Origin: a virus
Virus record (IMG/VR): IMGVR_UViG_3300022539_000093
Span: 1 to 23,977 of that record
Direction: 5' to 3' (one strand)
DNA: 23,977 bases
In this document: piece by piece, positions 7,558 to 15,628 of the stretch
How positions within the stretch are numbered: the first letter of the stretch is position 1
Layout: each line of letters starts with the position of its first letter
Position numbers and translations under genes: made by a program
Notes under the pieces: model-generated
Seen by the model: the letters and a program-made list of their open reading frames with translations, nothing else
What the model was told of the DNA's origin: nothing
Database searches by the model: none

Positions 7558-7914
7558 ATGAAAATCGGACGTAAGAGCGTAGCGGTTTACTACGACTGGG
7601 TGAGGATCAAGCATATCCAGGATGAGCTGGGGCTAGACTTCGAGGAGAAGATCGCCCAGGCCTGTCTGGATACGGACCTGGTAACGCTTTCAAAAGTCCT
7701 CGCCATAGGTACCGGGCTAACGGCGGAGGAAATCCAGAAGGCTTCGCCGCCCGTCTTAACGGTGATCGAGAGTATCACCCGGGCGATCAACCTCGCCTTT
7801 CACGGCACGGAGGAGCCGGTTCCCATAAACCCTCTGATGACGATTCTGAGAAAGATTCTGAAGCCGTTGACCTGGTTCTTCAGACACAAAAAGCCGCATA
7901 TCGCTACGGCCTGA
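7558..7914 (+). CDS. Tail assembly chaperone (gpG-like, short form)
   Basis: 118 aa. ACGGAGG lies upstream of the ATG. The helical sequence (WVRIKHIQDELGLDFEEKIAQ, then DLVTLSKVLAIGTGLTAEEI, then VIESITRAINLAFHG) fits GTA gp10 / gpG-type tail assembly chaperones, which sit between tail tube and tape measure and keep the tape measure soluble during assembly. The reading frame ends at 7912-7914, but the -1 frame continues with typical gpT-like sequence, so this is probably the short product of a programmed frameshift pair. Confidence 0.85.
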   Translation: MKIGRKSVAVYYDWVRIKHIQDELGLDFEEKIAQACLDTDLVTLSKVLAIGTGLTAEEIQKASPPVLTVIESITRAINLAFHGTEEPVPINPLMTILRKILKPLTWFFRHKKPHIATA

Positions 7915-8186
7915 AACCAGCTGAGTTCTGGATTCTGACGCCTTATGAAACCCGTATCTGGATAGAGGCGAGGATCGATGGGATCAACGAGCAATACAAG
8001 CTGGCCACATGGACGGCCTGGCACGTAGCCGCGTTCAGCCGGGTTAAAAAGATGCCCGATCTTAAAACGATCATACGGAAGATCGGTGGCGAGAAGCCCA
8101 AAAAGCAGAGCACGAAACAGATGCTGGAGATGGCCGAAATGATCACCGGCATGATGGGTGGAAAAGATCTGAGAAAAAAGGGCTAA
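7558..8186 (+). CDS. Tail assembly chaperone, -1 frameshift form (gpGT-like)
   Basis: The frame shifts by -1 near 7887-7893. The -1 frame is open from 7839 to the TAA at 8184-8186. If slippage occurs at C AAA AAG, 112 residues of the short form join 97 residues starting AAYRYGLKPAEFWILTPYE. The GLKPAEFW.LTP.E segment is the well-known start of the downstream chaperone domain in many phages, where it is read in place of the short form's last residues. The extension has no start codon or ribosome site of its own at its beginning. Family knowledge: the minor GT product binds the tape measure and recruits tube protein. A separate internal initiation cannot be fully excluded. Confidence 0.75.
7887..7893 (+). 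promoter_or_regulatory. Candidate -1 ribosomal frameshift slippery site
   Basis: CAAAAAG in zero frame is C AAA AAG. A -1 slip re-pairs the P-site AAA on CAA and the A-site AAG on AAA. It lies upstream of the zero-frame stop (7912) and downstream of the last -1-frame stop (7836-7838), the only window where the two frames can join, and is the only A-run there. It departs from the canonical A AAA AAG by its first base. Confidence 0.65.
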
Positions 8187-8960
8187 TTAAAAAATATTTA
8201 GAATGGCATTTAAAATGAGCGAGAAAATAAACTAGTTTGGGAAATCCTAAAAAAGGGGGAGCAATCGAAATATTTTCCAGTTGACCATTAAAAAAAGGAA
8301 GAAATAAAAACAGATTTAGAAATCGGTAAAATAAAGGTATAATTAGAAAATTTTCAGATTGCGTTTCAAAATTGGAGAAAAATAAAACTAGTTTTAAAAA
8401 AGTTGAAAATTGAATGATGATTGAAAAATTTCCTAAAAGCATTTGAAAAATGAGTAAAATAAAAAACAGTTTAAAAATATCTGGAAATCAAAGATCATCT
8501 AAAAATTTTTCAGATTGGATTTCATTTTTAGGATTTTTTAAAACTAGTTTCAGTAATTCTATTTTTCAGAGCCATTCTAGAAAATTTTTCAATCAGGTCT
8601 TGGAAAAATGATTTTATTCAAACCTTTTTTACGATTTCGATTTTTCAACTACCCGTCAAAATATTTTCATTTTGACTCGTGGAAACCGGTTCTTAGGCAA
8701 ACTATTCTCGAAATAGCGGTTTCTCGACGAGAAAAATGGCTCAGAATGGGCATAATATCCAATATTGCCCTTGAAAAATGGGAATCGGGCAAACTATTTT
8801 TGAGGGTATTATCCCTGAATAACTACCCGAGAAATATTTTAAATCGCTCTCAGAAAACGGAATCCGATAAAACCTTTCCTAGTGAGCCTTGTTGTCGAAT
8901 AGCCGCCATAAAAATATTTCATCCGGCTTTTGGAAATGGGATATGAGGGAAAGATAAAAT
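8187..8960. repeat. Degenerate 78-bp tandem repeat array, AT-rich, gene-free
   Basis: 774 bases of very AT-rich DNA between chaperone and tape measure, where phages normally have almost no gap. Units begin with a run like AAAATWTTTTC at 8191, 8268, 8347, 8425, 8502, 8581, 8658, about 8754, 8832 and 8911, so spacing is 77-79 except one longer unit (8658-8753). Each unit then carries a GAAAAATGG-like segment around base 22-30 and an AAACTAGTTT-like segment around base 38-48. ACTAGT recurs at 8231, 8387 and 8543, exactly 156 apart; the in-between units carry AACAG or AACCT. CAGATTG at 8355 and 8511 is also 156 apart. No ribosome site, tRNA or convincing gene is present. Later units (from 8658) are less AT-rich. 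Function unknown. Confidence 0.85.
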
Positions 8961-10631
8961 ATGGCCCCGCCTGTAGGCGCTCTTAGAGCAGATATAACCG
9001 CCTCGACAGCCAAGTTCGAGGCCGGAATGAAGAAGGCGAAGCGGATCGCCAAGCAGAATTCCAGTGCTATGAAACGCTCATTTGCCAAGCTCAAAGGCGG
9101 CGTAGGGAAGCTTACGAAATCCCTGGGTGGCCTTAAGATGGGCATCATCGCCCTGGCCGGGCCAGCCGTCATAGGCTTGCTCATTAAGAAGTCACTGGCC
9201 GCCGCGGATAAGATCGCTAAGATGTCCGATGCTGCGGGGATCTCCACGGATATGATGCAGGAATTATCCCACGCCGCGAACATCGCGGGGATCGAAACAT
9301 CGGCACTACAGGGCGCGATGACCAAGTTCACCAAAGGCATCGGCGAGGCGAAGGTCAATACCGGTACGATGGTCACGATCCTTCGTAAACTCGACGAGGA
9401 GCTACTGAATAATATCATAGCCTCAAAGGGCGCGGAAGAGGCTTTCGATCTCATCATGCAGAAGGCCGCCGGTATGGCCGATCAGACCCAGCGGGCTGCT
9501 CTGATGGCGGCGGCGTTCGGGCGTACCGCCGGGACTCAGATGGCGCTGCTCATCAAGGACGGCGTGAAGTCGTTGGACGACCTGCGCCAGGAGGCTCACG
9601 ACCTAGGCATCGTCATTGATGAAGATCTGCTCAGGGGGGCGGAGGCGGCGAACGACGCCATGACACGGCTGGGATCCTCGATTAAATCAAGGGTGACGGC
9701 GGCGGTGTTGACGCTCGCGCCGGCCATCGAAAACCTGGCGAAAAGCCTCCTTGACGGGTTACCCGCTCTATTCGGATGGATCGAGAACCTGGCCATAATG
9801 GCCGGGATAATCGAGAAGTCGTTAAAGATACAGTTATCGGAGGCGCAATCCCGCCTGGAGAAACTGGAAGGTATTATGGCGGCCCCGGGGTGGAAAAAAT
9901 TCATCCATCTGATGTGGGAGAATATTACTACTACCGATATACTTGTAAAGACGTGGCATGATTGGGAAACCGAAGCCATGATCTTGAAGGCGGATGTTGA
10001 CTTTTTGACGAAGGCGCTAGAAGATCAAGCGGAAGCAACGAGAGAGGCCGCCAGTGTTACCATCAGCAGCGGCCTTGATATTGATAAATCAATGAAGAAG
10101 ACGATCAACGTAGCGCGAGAGCTTCAGTCGGCATTTGGCGTCGCCTTTGATCCTGATCTTACAGAGGGAGAGAGAATTCAGAAATTCATATTGCAGTTGT
10201 TGAACATGATGGAAGGGGTGATACTTGCATCTGAGGCAGTAAGTGTAGCTATATCCAGCTCGTTCCTTGGAGCAATAGGATTGCCCGCCATCATTGCTTC
10301 ATTGATTGGTCTGGAAGCGGCTAAGGCAAAAGTTAGAACGGCGACATTCGCCAAGGGCGGTATCATAGACCGGCCCACGCTGATGCCGATGAGGGGCGGA
10401 ACGGCATTGGCCGGCGAGGCCGGCCCGGAGGCGATCCTACCGCTGACGAGGCTCCCCGGCGGGGACCTAGGTGTACGGGCGATAGGCGGTGGTGAGACTA
10501 AAATCGTACTGGAGGCCCATTTCTATAGCGCGCTCACCGATAAGCGTGTAGTGCAGGAGATCGTAATACCCGTCCTAGAAGAAGGCGCTAGACGGCTCGA
10601 GAACAAACTCGCACTGAGGGATAAAGGCTAA
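8961..10631 (+). CDS. Tail tape measure protein
   Basis: 556 aa. The N-terminus APPVGALRADITASTAKFEAGMKKA is the typical tape measure opening, followed by a long helical region with a hydrophobic stretch near 56-72 (LKMGIIALAGPAVIGLL) and Ala-rich segments (SALQGAMTKFTKGIGEA, MAAAFGRTAGTQMALLI). The C-terminus has AKGGIIDRPTLMP and GEAGPEAILPLTRLPGG, the standard closing motif of this family. The protein sets tail length and is ejected with the DNA; 556 residues is short and implies a short tail. The segment around 10080-10360 is visibly richer in A+T than the rest. GAGGGAAAG precedes the ATG, and the 78-bp array ends right at its leader. Confidence 0.92.
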   Translation: MAPPVGALRADITASTAKFEAGMKKAKRIAKQNSSAMKRSFAKLKGGVGKLTKSLGGLKMGIIALAGPAVIGLLIKKSLAAADKIAKMSDAAGISTDMMQELSHAANIAGIETSALQGAMTKFTKGIGEAKVNTGTMVTILRKLDEELLNNIIASKGAEEAFDLIMQKAAGMADQTQRAALMAAAFGRTAGTQMALLIKDGVKSLDDLRQEAHDLGIVIDEDLLRGAEAANDAMTRLGSSIKSRVTAAVLTLAPAIENLAKSLLDGLPALFGWIENLAIMAGIIEKSLKIQLSEAQSRLEKLEGIMAAPGWKKFIHLMWENITTTDILVKTWHDWETEAMILKADVDFLTKALEDQAEATREAASVTISSGLDIDKSMKKTINVARELQSAFGVAFDPDLTEGERIQKFILQLLNMMEGVILASEAVSVAISSSFLGAIGLPAIIASLIGLEAAKAKVRTATFAKGGIIDRPTLMPMRGGTALAGEAGPEAILPLTRLPGGDLGVRAIGGGETKIVLEAHFYSALTDKRVVQEIVIPVLEEGARRLENKLALRDKG

Positions 10632-10632
10632 C

Positions 10633-12909
10633 GTGCCGATCACCGTCTCCAGCGAATGGCTGTCACTCTCGCAGATCGCGGGCGGGAAGATGCTCATACT
10701 AGCGCGGATGTACTACGGCGACGAATCCGCCTACGTATCCCTGAGCTCCGGTAAACCGTCCCCGGCGCTGGGGACGGAGAAGTTTCTGGACATACTTTCA
10801 GCCGATCCCTTTCCCGAGGTCGCCCAGGAACTGGATATGCTGGAGCATACTCATTCTATCCAGAATCTACAGCTGATGATTGATAATCTAGAATTCGAGC
10901 CCGGCAAGAGGTGGTCCGACCTGGTGGAAGATACTGGGCTTGGAGCCGGCGCCGACATCGGTTTCTATAACCGCAGGATCGACATCCGGGCTTACCTGCC
11001 GGACGTCACCACCTTTGCCAACTGCTTCCCGCTATTCTCCAATGGTATCGTCAGAGACATCAAACATACCCGCGAGAAAACTACCATCAATATTGAGGAT
11101 CGGTCAGAGATTGCTAATATTGATATTGGAACTTATTTGACGGATTCCGATGCCGCCGATACTGGTCAAGGATTGCCAGAAAATAGTCAAGGAAAAATAA
11201 GGCCGGAGATATGGGGAGATCATAGATTTTACAGGGGTGATGATTCAAAGGCATTGGATACGGCTTCAGAAATTAGTAATCCTGTTCCGTCCATTTCTTT
11301 GGGGGTTGATTCATCTGGAAATCCCCGCTGGTTTATAGCAGGAAATAAAATGGACTCATTGTCTGTTTCGGGGCTTCAGGTGGAATTATGGGCCAAAGAT
11401 AGAATCCTTAATCGTTTTGTCCGATTATTCAATGATGCCACTCCACTTGTAGCCGTAGAGCAAAATACCTCTTCTGGCTGTATAATCTCACACAATATTG
11501 ATCCAAAATATTTAGATTATGTTTACGCTGTAGATTCAACAGCGGGCAAGTCTGGCGATGGGGTTACAAATTTATTGCCAATTGAATCCGTCCATGATAA
11601 AGACTTCAGCACCGCTTCAAGTGGTGATATGGATAATGACGTTGCAGCAATATCTATTGGTGATTATATGCAAATTGCTACAACCTATTGGCGCGAATGG
11701 GAAAACCAAGGACTTGCTGATACGGGAATATCAAACGTCGATTTATTTTATTACGGGAAATTAACTTATGCAAATGGTGCGGCTGATGGTGATATTAAAG
11801 TTAAAATGGCTGTTGGTGCCCTAGTTGTATGGACAGATCAAACGACAAAGCCAAGCGGCGCAAGCTATCCCGATGCGCGAATTATAAATGATAGCTCACA
11901 TATATCAGCAGATAAAACAGGGATATCAACAAATGCCGGAATAAGACTAGAAGCAATTACAAACTTTACGGGCACTGAAAAAGTAGATTTTGATATTTAT
12001 GAAATATATAAACAAATTACATATACCCCAGGTGAGATTTATCAGCTCTTTTTCGCTGGCAAGGGCGTTGAGTATGGCACCTGGATAAATGACCGGGCAG
12101 TAGGGGATGGATATACTGAAGAGCATGAGGACCATAACGAAGAAGCGGGATCAGATAATGCCATTGAGAATTTCGCCGGGGTAATTGAATCGGTTTTGCG
12201 CGATCTTATTTCTTTGGGTAATACAGAAATTGATCGGGATACATTCAATATTGCCAGTAATGATGTCCCGGCGATCTCTTATAAATGCTCTACTTCTTTA
12301 ACTGAGCGGATACCTGCAAGAGATTTCCTTTTTTCTCTTTGCAAAGATTCCCAGTCCTGGATATGGTGGCAGACAGACGGCACAATAAAAATGAAGGTTA
12401 TGATAGCCAGTTATACTTCCAGCGATAGGGTTCTTGATGCCAGAGATATAACAGGTCTAGAATTTGATCGGACGCCGATTTATGACATTAAGACGGCGGT
12501 GGATGTGCGGTATAATCTTTCGGAAGGGCGATATATGTCTGCTGCCGGCATATCGGAAGACACCGATCAGCAGACCAAATACAACATCACTGAAGCGCAA
12601 AGCACCTTGATCCACGAAGCCCCGAATATAGGCGATAGTGCTACGGCGATTAATTTAAGGACTTTTCTGCTGAGATTTTTCAAACAGCCCCACAATATCG
12701 CTATCGGGACACTGGACAAAATGCACCTCGATCTTGACGTGGGGGATATCATCGAATTCTCCAACGTACCGTATAAGGTTTACGGCGAGGACGTCACCGC
12801 GAACGCTACCCGCAACGGCCAGACGATCTACAAGTATTGGTGGGTATTCAAGGTCGCGCGGTCGGACGTGATGCGCTTCGAGGCGATACAACTGCACGAT
12901 CTATCGTGA
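10633..12909 (+). CDS. Tail hub / tip-like protein
   Basis: 758 aa starting at GTG 10633, two bases after the tape measure stop. Residues 1-190 contain SEWLSLSQIAGGKMLILARMYYGDE, DPFPEVAQELDMLEHTHSIQNLQLMIDN and INIEDRSEI, resembling the start of phage tail proteins that form the distal hub ring. The C-terminal third holds FAGVIESVLRDLISLGNTEID, SLTERIPARDFLFSLCKDSQSWIWWQTDG and a VGDIIEFSNVPYKVYGE segment; this order is familiar from central tail or baseplate hub proteins. The middle, about DNA 11090-12640, is much more AT-rich with different codon choice while the two ends match the genome, which suggests an acquired or exchanged middle region. Family assignment is by pattern only. Confidence 0.7.
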   Translation: MPITVSSEWLSLSQIAGGKMLILARMYYGDESAYVSLSSGKPSPALGTEKFLDILSADPFPEVAQELDMLEHTHSIQNLQLMIDNLEFEPGKRWSDLVEDTGLGAGADIGFYNRRIDIRAYLPDVTTFANCFPLFSNGIVRDIKHTREKTTINIEDRSEIANIDIGTYLTDSDAADTGQGLPENSQGKIRPEIWGDHRFYRGDDSKALDTASEISNPVPSISLGVDSSGNPRWFIAGNKMDSLSVSGLQVELWAKDRILNRFVRLFNDATPLVAVEQNTSSGCIISHNIDPKYLDYVYAVDSTAGKSGDGVTNLLPIESVHDKDFSTASSGDMDNDVAAISIGDYMQIATTYWREWENQGLADTGISNVDLFYYGKLTYANGAADGDIKVKMAVGALVVWTDQTTKPSGASYPDARIINDSSHISADKTGISTNAGIRLEAITNFTGTEKVDFDIYEIYKQITYTPGEIYQLFFAGKGVEYGTWINDRAVGDGYTEEHEDHNEEAGSDNAIENFAGVIESVLRDLISLGNTEIDRDTFNIASNDVPAISYKCSTSLTERIPARDFLFSLCKDSQSWIWWQTDGTIKMKVMIASYTSSDRVLDARDITGLEFDRTPIYDIKTAVDVRYNLSEGRYMSAAGISEDTDQQTKYNITEAQSTLIHEAPNIGDSATAINLRTFLLRFFKQPHNIAIGTLDKMHLDLDVGDIIEFSNVPYKVYGEDVTANATRNGQTIYKYWWVFKVARSDVMRFEAIQLHDLS

Positions 12910-12918
12910 GGTGAGACG

Positions 12919-14916
12919 ATGCCGATCATGACGCCGACCAAGATGAAGCTGATCGTTCCCGACCTGGCGAACGTCGATCAGACCGCCGAGCCGACGGTCG
13001 AAGACCAGGGCGCGACCGACTACCTGGGCAACTCCGTTGCGGACGGAGCTCAGGCGGTCAATGTGATGGACGGCTACCCGGAGCGGCCGGTACAGGTCGA
13101 CACCAGCGGGGAGCGCACCACCTGGCGGCTGGATACGGCGCTGACGAAGCGGCGTACGTATGACGCCTTCGTGATCGACGGCCAGAACCTGCCGGTCGCC
13201 TATCCGCTGGCCCTGCGCGATATGATCAATATCCTGGCGCACACCTCCGACGCGGTGGGGTCGGCCACCGAGGTCACCTACTCGAAGATCATATCGGGTC
13301 TGCTGGGGAAGGGGCGGCCACGGTTGAGGCTTAACGGGATAGCCGATAAGGTTGTCGTTTCCGATGATGCTGATCTGGATTGGGGCTATGGAGATGGGGC
13401 GATTGAGTGTATTATCGATATGCCCGACCTCTCAAACGTTCCGATCTTATTCTCACGCTATAAGGATTCGAACAATTTCATGCGGATTACGTATAATGGC
13501 ACCCATCTTGATGCCGCGATTAAGGTCGGCGGAAACGTCCTCCAGCAGGTTAAATGTATCTGGTCACCGACTGCAAATACGCGGTATCATATTATATGGA
13601 CGCTTGTAAATGGAACCTCCAATGCCTTGTATACTGATGGGGTTTCTCAATCATTAAGCACTGATATTAAAACAGGTGGGGATTTGGATTTGCCCGCCAC
13701 AGCTCATTTGGAGTTCGGGTTTCATAATATCACTTATTACAAAGAAAATATAGATCTCTTTCGCCTATGGAACCGCAATTTATCTGCCGCCGAAGCCCTC
13801 GCCCGCTACAACGGCTGGACTCATACACCGATACCGGTGGCGGATCAGTGGGGTAGTATGACTTCATTTATTACCAGCGATGATTCAGATATGGATACTG
13901 CCGGAAATTGGGTGGGCAGCGGAGCAACTATAACCGGGGGATACGACAGTGGAGACGCGGGCCATGATAAAACTTTGAGGATCCAAGCAAACGATGGGGT
14001 AAGTGATTCGGCGCGACTTAATGATCAATTTACTTGCACGGCGGGGATTAAATATCGGATAACTTTCGATTATAAGCATATAGAGATAACTGATTTATCC
14101 CATACTCTCATAAGAGTAGGGAAGACTGCATTAATTGATCCGGGCAATGTAACTCTGAGTGAGGGCTCTTGGGATACATATTCCGAGGAGTTTACTGCAA
14201 CCGAGACGGGGACACATGATTTGTTGATTTATGCCGATGATGGTAGTGGTCACGCCGACAACGAAATACTTATCGACAATGTAACCCTTGTCCAAATCGG
14301 CTGCGTGGCGGAATACAATCATGATGGGATCGATAAGGAGGCCGGGAAGTGGGAGGACGCCAGCGGGAACGACCTGCACGGTACGATTACCGGCTGCGAA
14401 TATATCGACTGCCCGGACGATGACGATCTCGGCTTCTATCTGGTGGAATTCACCGATGTAGAGGATAACTTATTCTGGTTCCTCCAGGTCGTCCAGGATG
14501 ACGGCGCTAGCAACGCGCGGGCCGACTCCTACGTCGGGCTGGCCGCGCCCGCTAAGGTCTACGAGTTCGACATCAAAGCGACCGGCGGTTACGCCGCGGA
14601 GTTCGGCTATCCGGGCGTAAAGACGCGACGGACGGCGAGCGCCCGCACCCTGGCCGAGCAGTACTACGGCAGGCTGGACTCGTTCGAAATCACCCTGGCT
14701 CCGATGACCGAGGCCGAGTTCGGGGAATTCCAGGAGTTCCAGGACCGCGTCGAGGGCGCGCGGTTCCCGTTCTACTGCATCTTTAACGACGATGACGCCG
14801 ATAAGATAGTACGCCGGCTCAGGATGGAGGGGCTACCGAAGATCGATTTCGTGGCCGGTTCCAATAAACCGTTTAACGTCAGTTTGACCATGATGGAGGA
14901 TACCGATGAGGTTTAA
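12919..14916 (+). CDS. Modular tail protein with LamG-like and carbohydrate-binding-like domains
   Basis: 665 aa; GTGAGGTGAG precedes the ATG. Residues 1-133 are a conserved phage N-terminal domain (SGERTTWRLDTALTKRRTYD). About 134-297 look like a concanavalin A/LamG-type jelly roll: RLRLNGIADKVVVSDDADL, then AIECIIDMPDL, LFSRYKDSNNFMRITYNG, and a closing DLFRLWNRNLSAAEALARYN. About 310-460 resemble a CBM4/9-like module (SDMDTAGNWVGSGATITGGY, then SWDTYSEEFTATETGTHDL). A short WEDASGNDLHGTITG stretch follows, and residues 500-665 form a GC-rich C-terminal tail domain. DNA for the lectin part is more AT-rich than the ends. Likely a receptor-binding or tip-associated protein that recognises surface glycans (inference). 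Confidence 0.75.
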   Translation: MPIMTPTKMKLIVPDLANVDQTAEPTVEDQGATDYLGNSVADGAQAVNVMDGYPERPVQVDTSGERTTWRLDTALTKRRTYDAFVIDGQNLPVAYPLALRDMINILAHTSDAVGSATEVTYSKIISGLLGKGRPRLRLNGIADKVVVSDDADLDWGYGDGAIECIIDMPDLSNVPILFSRYKDSNNFMRITYNGTHLDAAIKVGGNVLQQVKCIWSPTANTRYHIIWTLVNGTSNALYTDGVSQSLSTDIKTGGDLDLPATAHLEFGFHNITYYKENIDLFRLWNRNLSAAEALARYNGWTHTPIPVADQWGSMTSFITSDDSDMDTAGNWVGSGATITGGYDSGDAGHDKTLRIQANDGVSDSARLNDQFTCTAGIKYRITFDYKHIEITDLSHTLIRVGKTALIDPGNVTLSEGSWDTYSEEFTATETGTHDLLIYADDGSGHADNEILIDNVTLVQIGCVAEYNHDGIDKEAGKWEDASGNDLHGTITGCEYIDCPDDDDLGFYLVEFTDVEDNLFWFLQVVQDDGASNARADSYVGLAAPAKVYEFDIKATGGYAAEFGYPGVKTRRTASARTLAEQYYGRLDSFEITLAPMTEAEFGEFQEFQDRVEGARFPFYCIFNDDDADKIVRRLRMEGLPKIDFVAGSNKPFNVSLTMMEDTDEV

Positions 14917-15400
14917 GAGGACGTTTGTTAACAGCGTGGGTAAGATCGTTAAGGAGGTCCTGATCGGCCTCGATATGTATACCGAGGAGGCATTCGGGCT
15001 GGTGATGCGTACCGGCGCGGTGGAGACCGGATATCGGGCTCTTGAACAGCAACCCCGGGGCCCGGGGCTGGGCTTCTGGCAAGTGGAAAGCGGGCCACCG
15101 GACAGGGATCCGCTTCTGACGGCGGAGGACATCTGGTTCAACTACGCGGTATTCAGGGGCAACTTACGCGAGAGGATCCAAAATATCACCGACATCGAGA
15201 AGGGTCCGTGGACGAGATCCCAAATCCTCAGGAATATCGCCCTTCAGGTTGTTCTTTGCAGGCTGAAATATCGACGCGATCCGAACCCCATCCCGAAAGG
15301 TTTGGAGGAGCAGGCGGCCTACTGGAAGCGAATCTACAACCCTACCGGTAAGGGGACGGTGAAGAAATTCGTCGAGGCGGCCGGGCGAATGGAGGTCTGA
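14906..15400 (+). CDS. Lysozyme-fold-like muralytic candidate
   Basis: 164 aa; GGAGGA precedes the ATG, which overlaps the upstream gene by 11 bases. AVETGYRALEQQPRGPGLGFWQVE (residues 38-61) has the shape of lysozyme-like phage proteins in which a catalytic Glu (here E40) is followed by a GPGLG-x-WQ-x-E loop. A DIWFNYAVFR segment and ILRNIALQVVLCRLKYRRDP, then AAYWKRIYNPTGKGTVKKF, complete a pattern I recall from small phage proteins related to transglycosylases. No signal peptide. It lies directly before two membrane proteins of lysis type, so it may be the cytoplasmic endolysin. Catalytic activity is inferred; a virion-associated role is possible. Confidence 0.55.
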   Translation: MRFKRTFVNSVGKIVKEVLIGLDMYTEEAFGLVMRTGAVETGYRALEQQPRGPGLGFWQVESGPPDRDPLLTAEDIWFNYAVFRGNLRERIQNITDIEKGPWTRSQILRNIALQVVLCRLKYRRDPNPIPKGLEEQAAYWKRIYNPTGKGTVKKFVEAAGRMEV

Positions 15401-15627
15401 TGGCGTTCACCGATAAAGACCGGGAGAATCTGACCACCGTCTGCAATGACGTTAAGTGGCTTAAAACGAGCCATGAGCAGCGACTGAAAAACCTCGAGGA
15501 CGAAGACAAGGTATTGCATCATCGAATCAATAAGGTACGCAATATTTATATCGGAGTTTCAGCGGGGATAGCCGCCGTGTCTAGCGGGATAACCGCGTGG
15601 ATAAAATCAAACTTAGGAGGTAACTGA
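15400..15627 (+). CDS. Small coiled-coil membrane protein (XhlA-like lysis accessory)
   Basis: 75 aa. GGAGG is 4 bases before the ATG, which overlaps the preceding stop (TGATG). Residues 1-45 are a charged amphipathic helix (DRENLTTVCNDVKWLKTSHEQ, then RLKNLEDEDKVLHHRINKV), and residues 49-68 are one membrane segment (IYIGVSAGIAAVSSGITAWI). This topology, a short soluble coiled coil followed by a C-terminal anchor, resembles hemolysin XhlA-type lysis accessory proteins. With the holin next door it probably helps form or time the membrane lesion. Assignment rests on topology and position. Confidence 0.65.
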   Translation: MAFTDKDRENLTTVCNDVKWLKTSHEQRLKNLEDEDKVLHHRINKVRNIYIGVSAGIAAVSSGITAWIKSNLGGN

Positions 15628-15628
15628 A

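Noticed and set aside
8608-8946. 112-codon + strand open frame inside the 78-bp array
   Set aside because: No ribosome site, atypical composition, no recognisable domain, and its content follows the DNA repeat; openness there is explained by the higher GC of the later units.
8187-8960. CRISPR array or tRNA cluster with about 78-base spacing
   Set aside because: No conserved direct repeat with unique spacers, and no T-arm consensus or acceptor pairing in any unit.
8187-8960. Diversity-generating retroelement, intron or retron
   Set aside because: No reverse transcriptase or maturase gene in the window, and no recognised template/variable repeat pair or catalytic intron core by eye.
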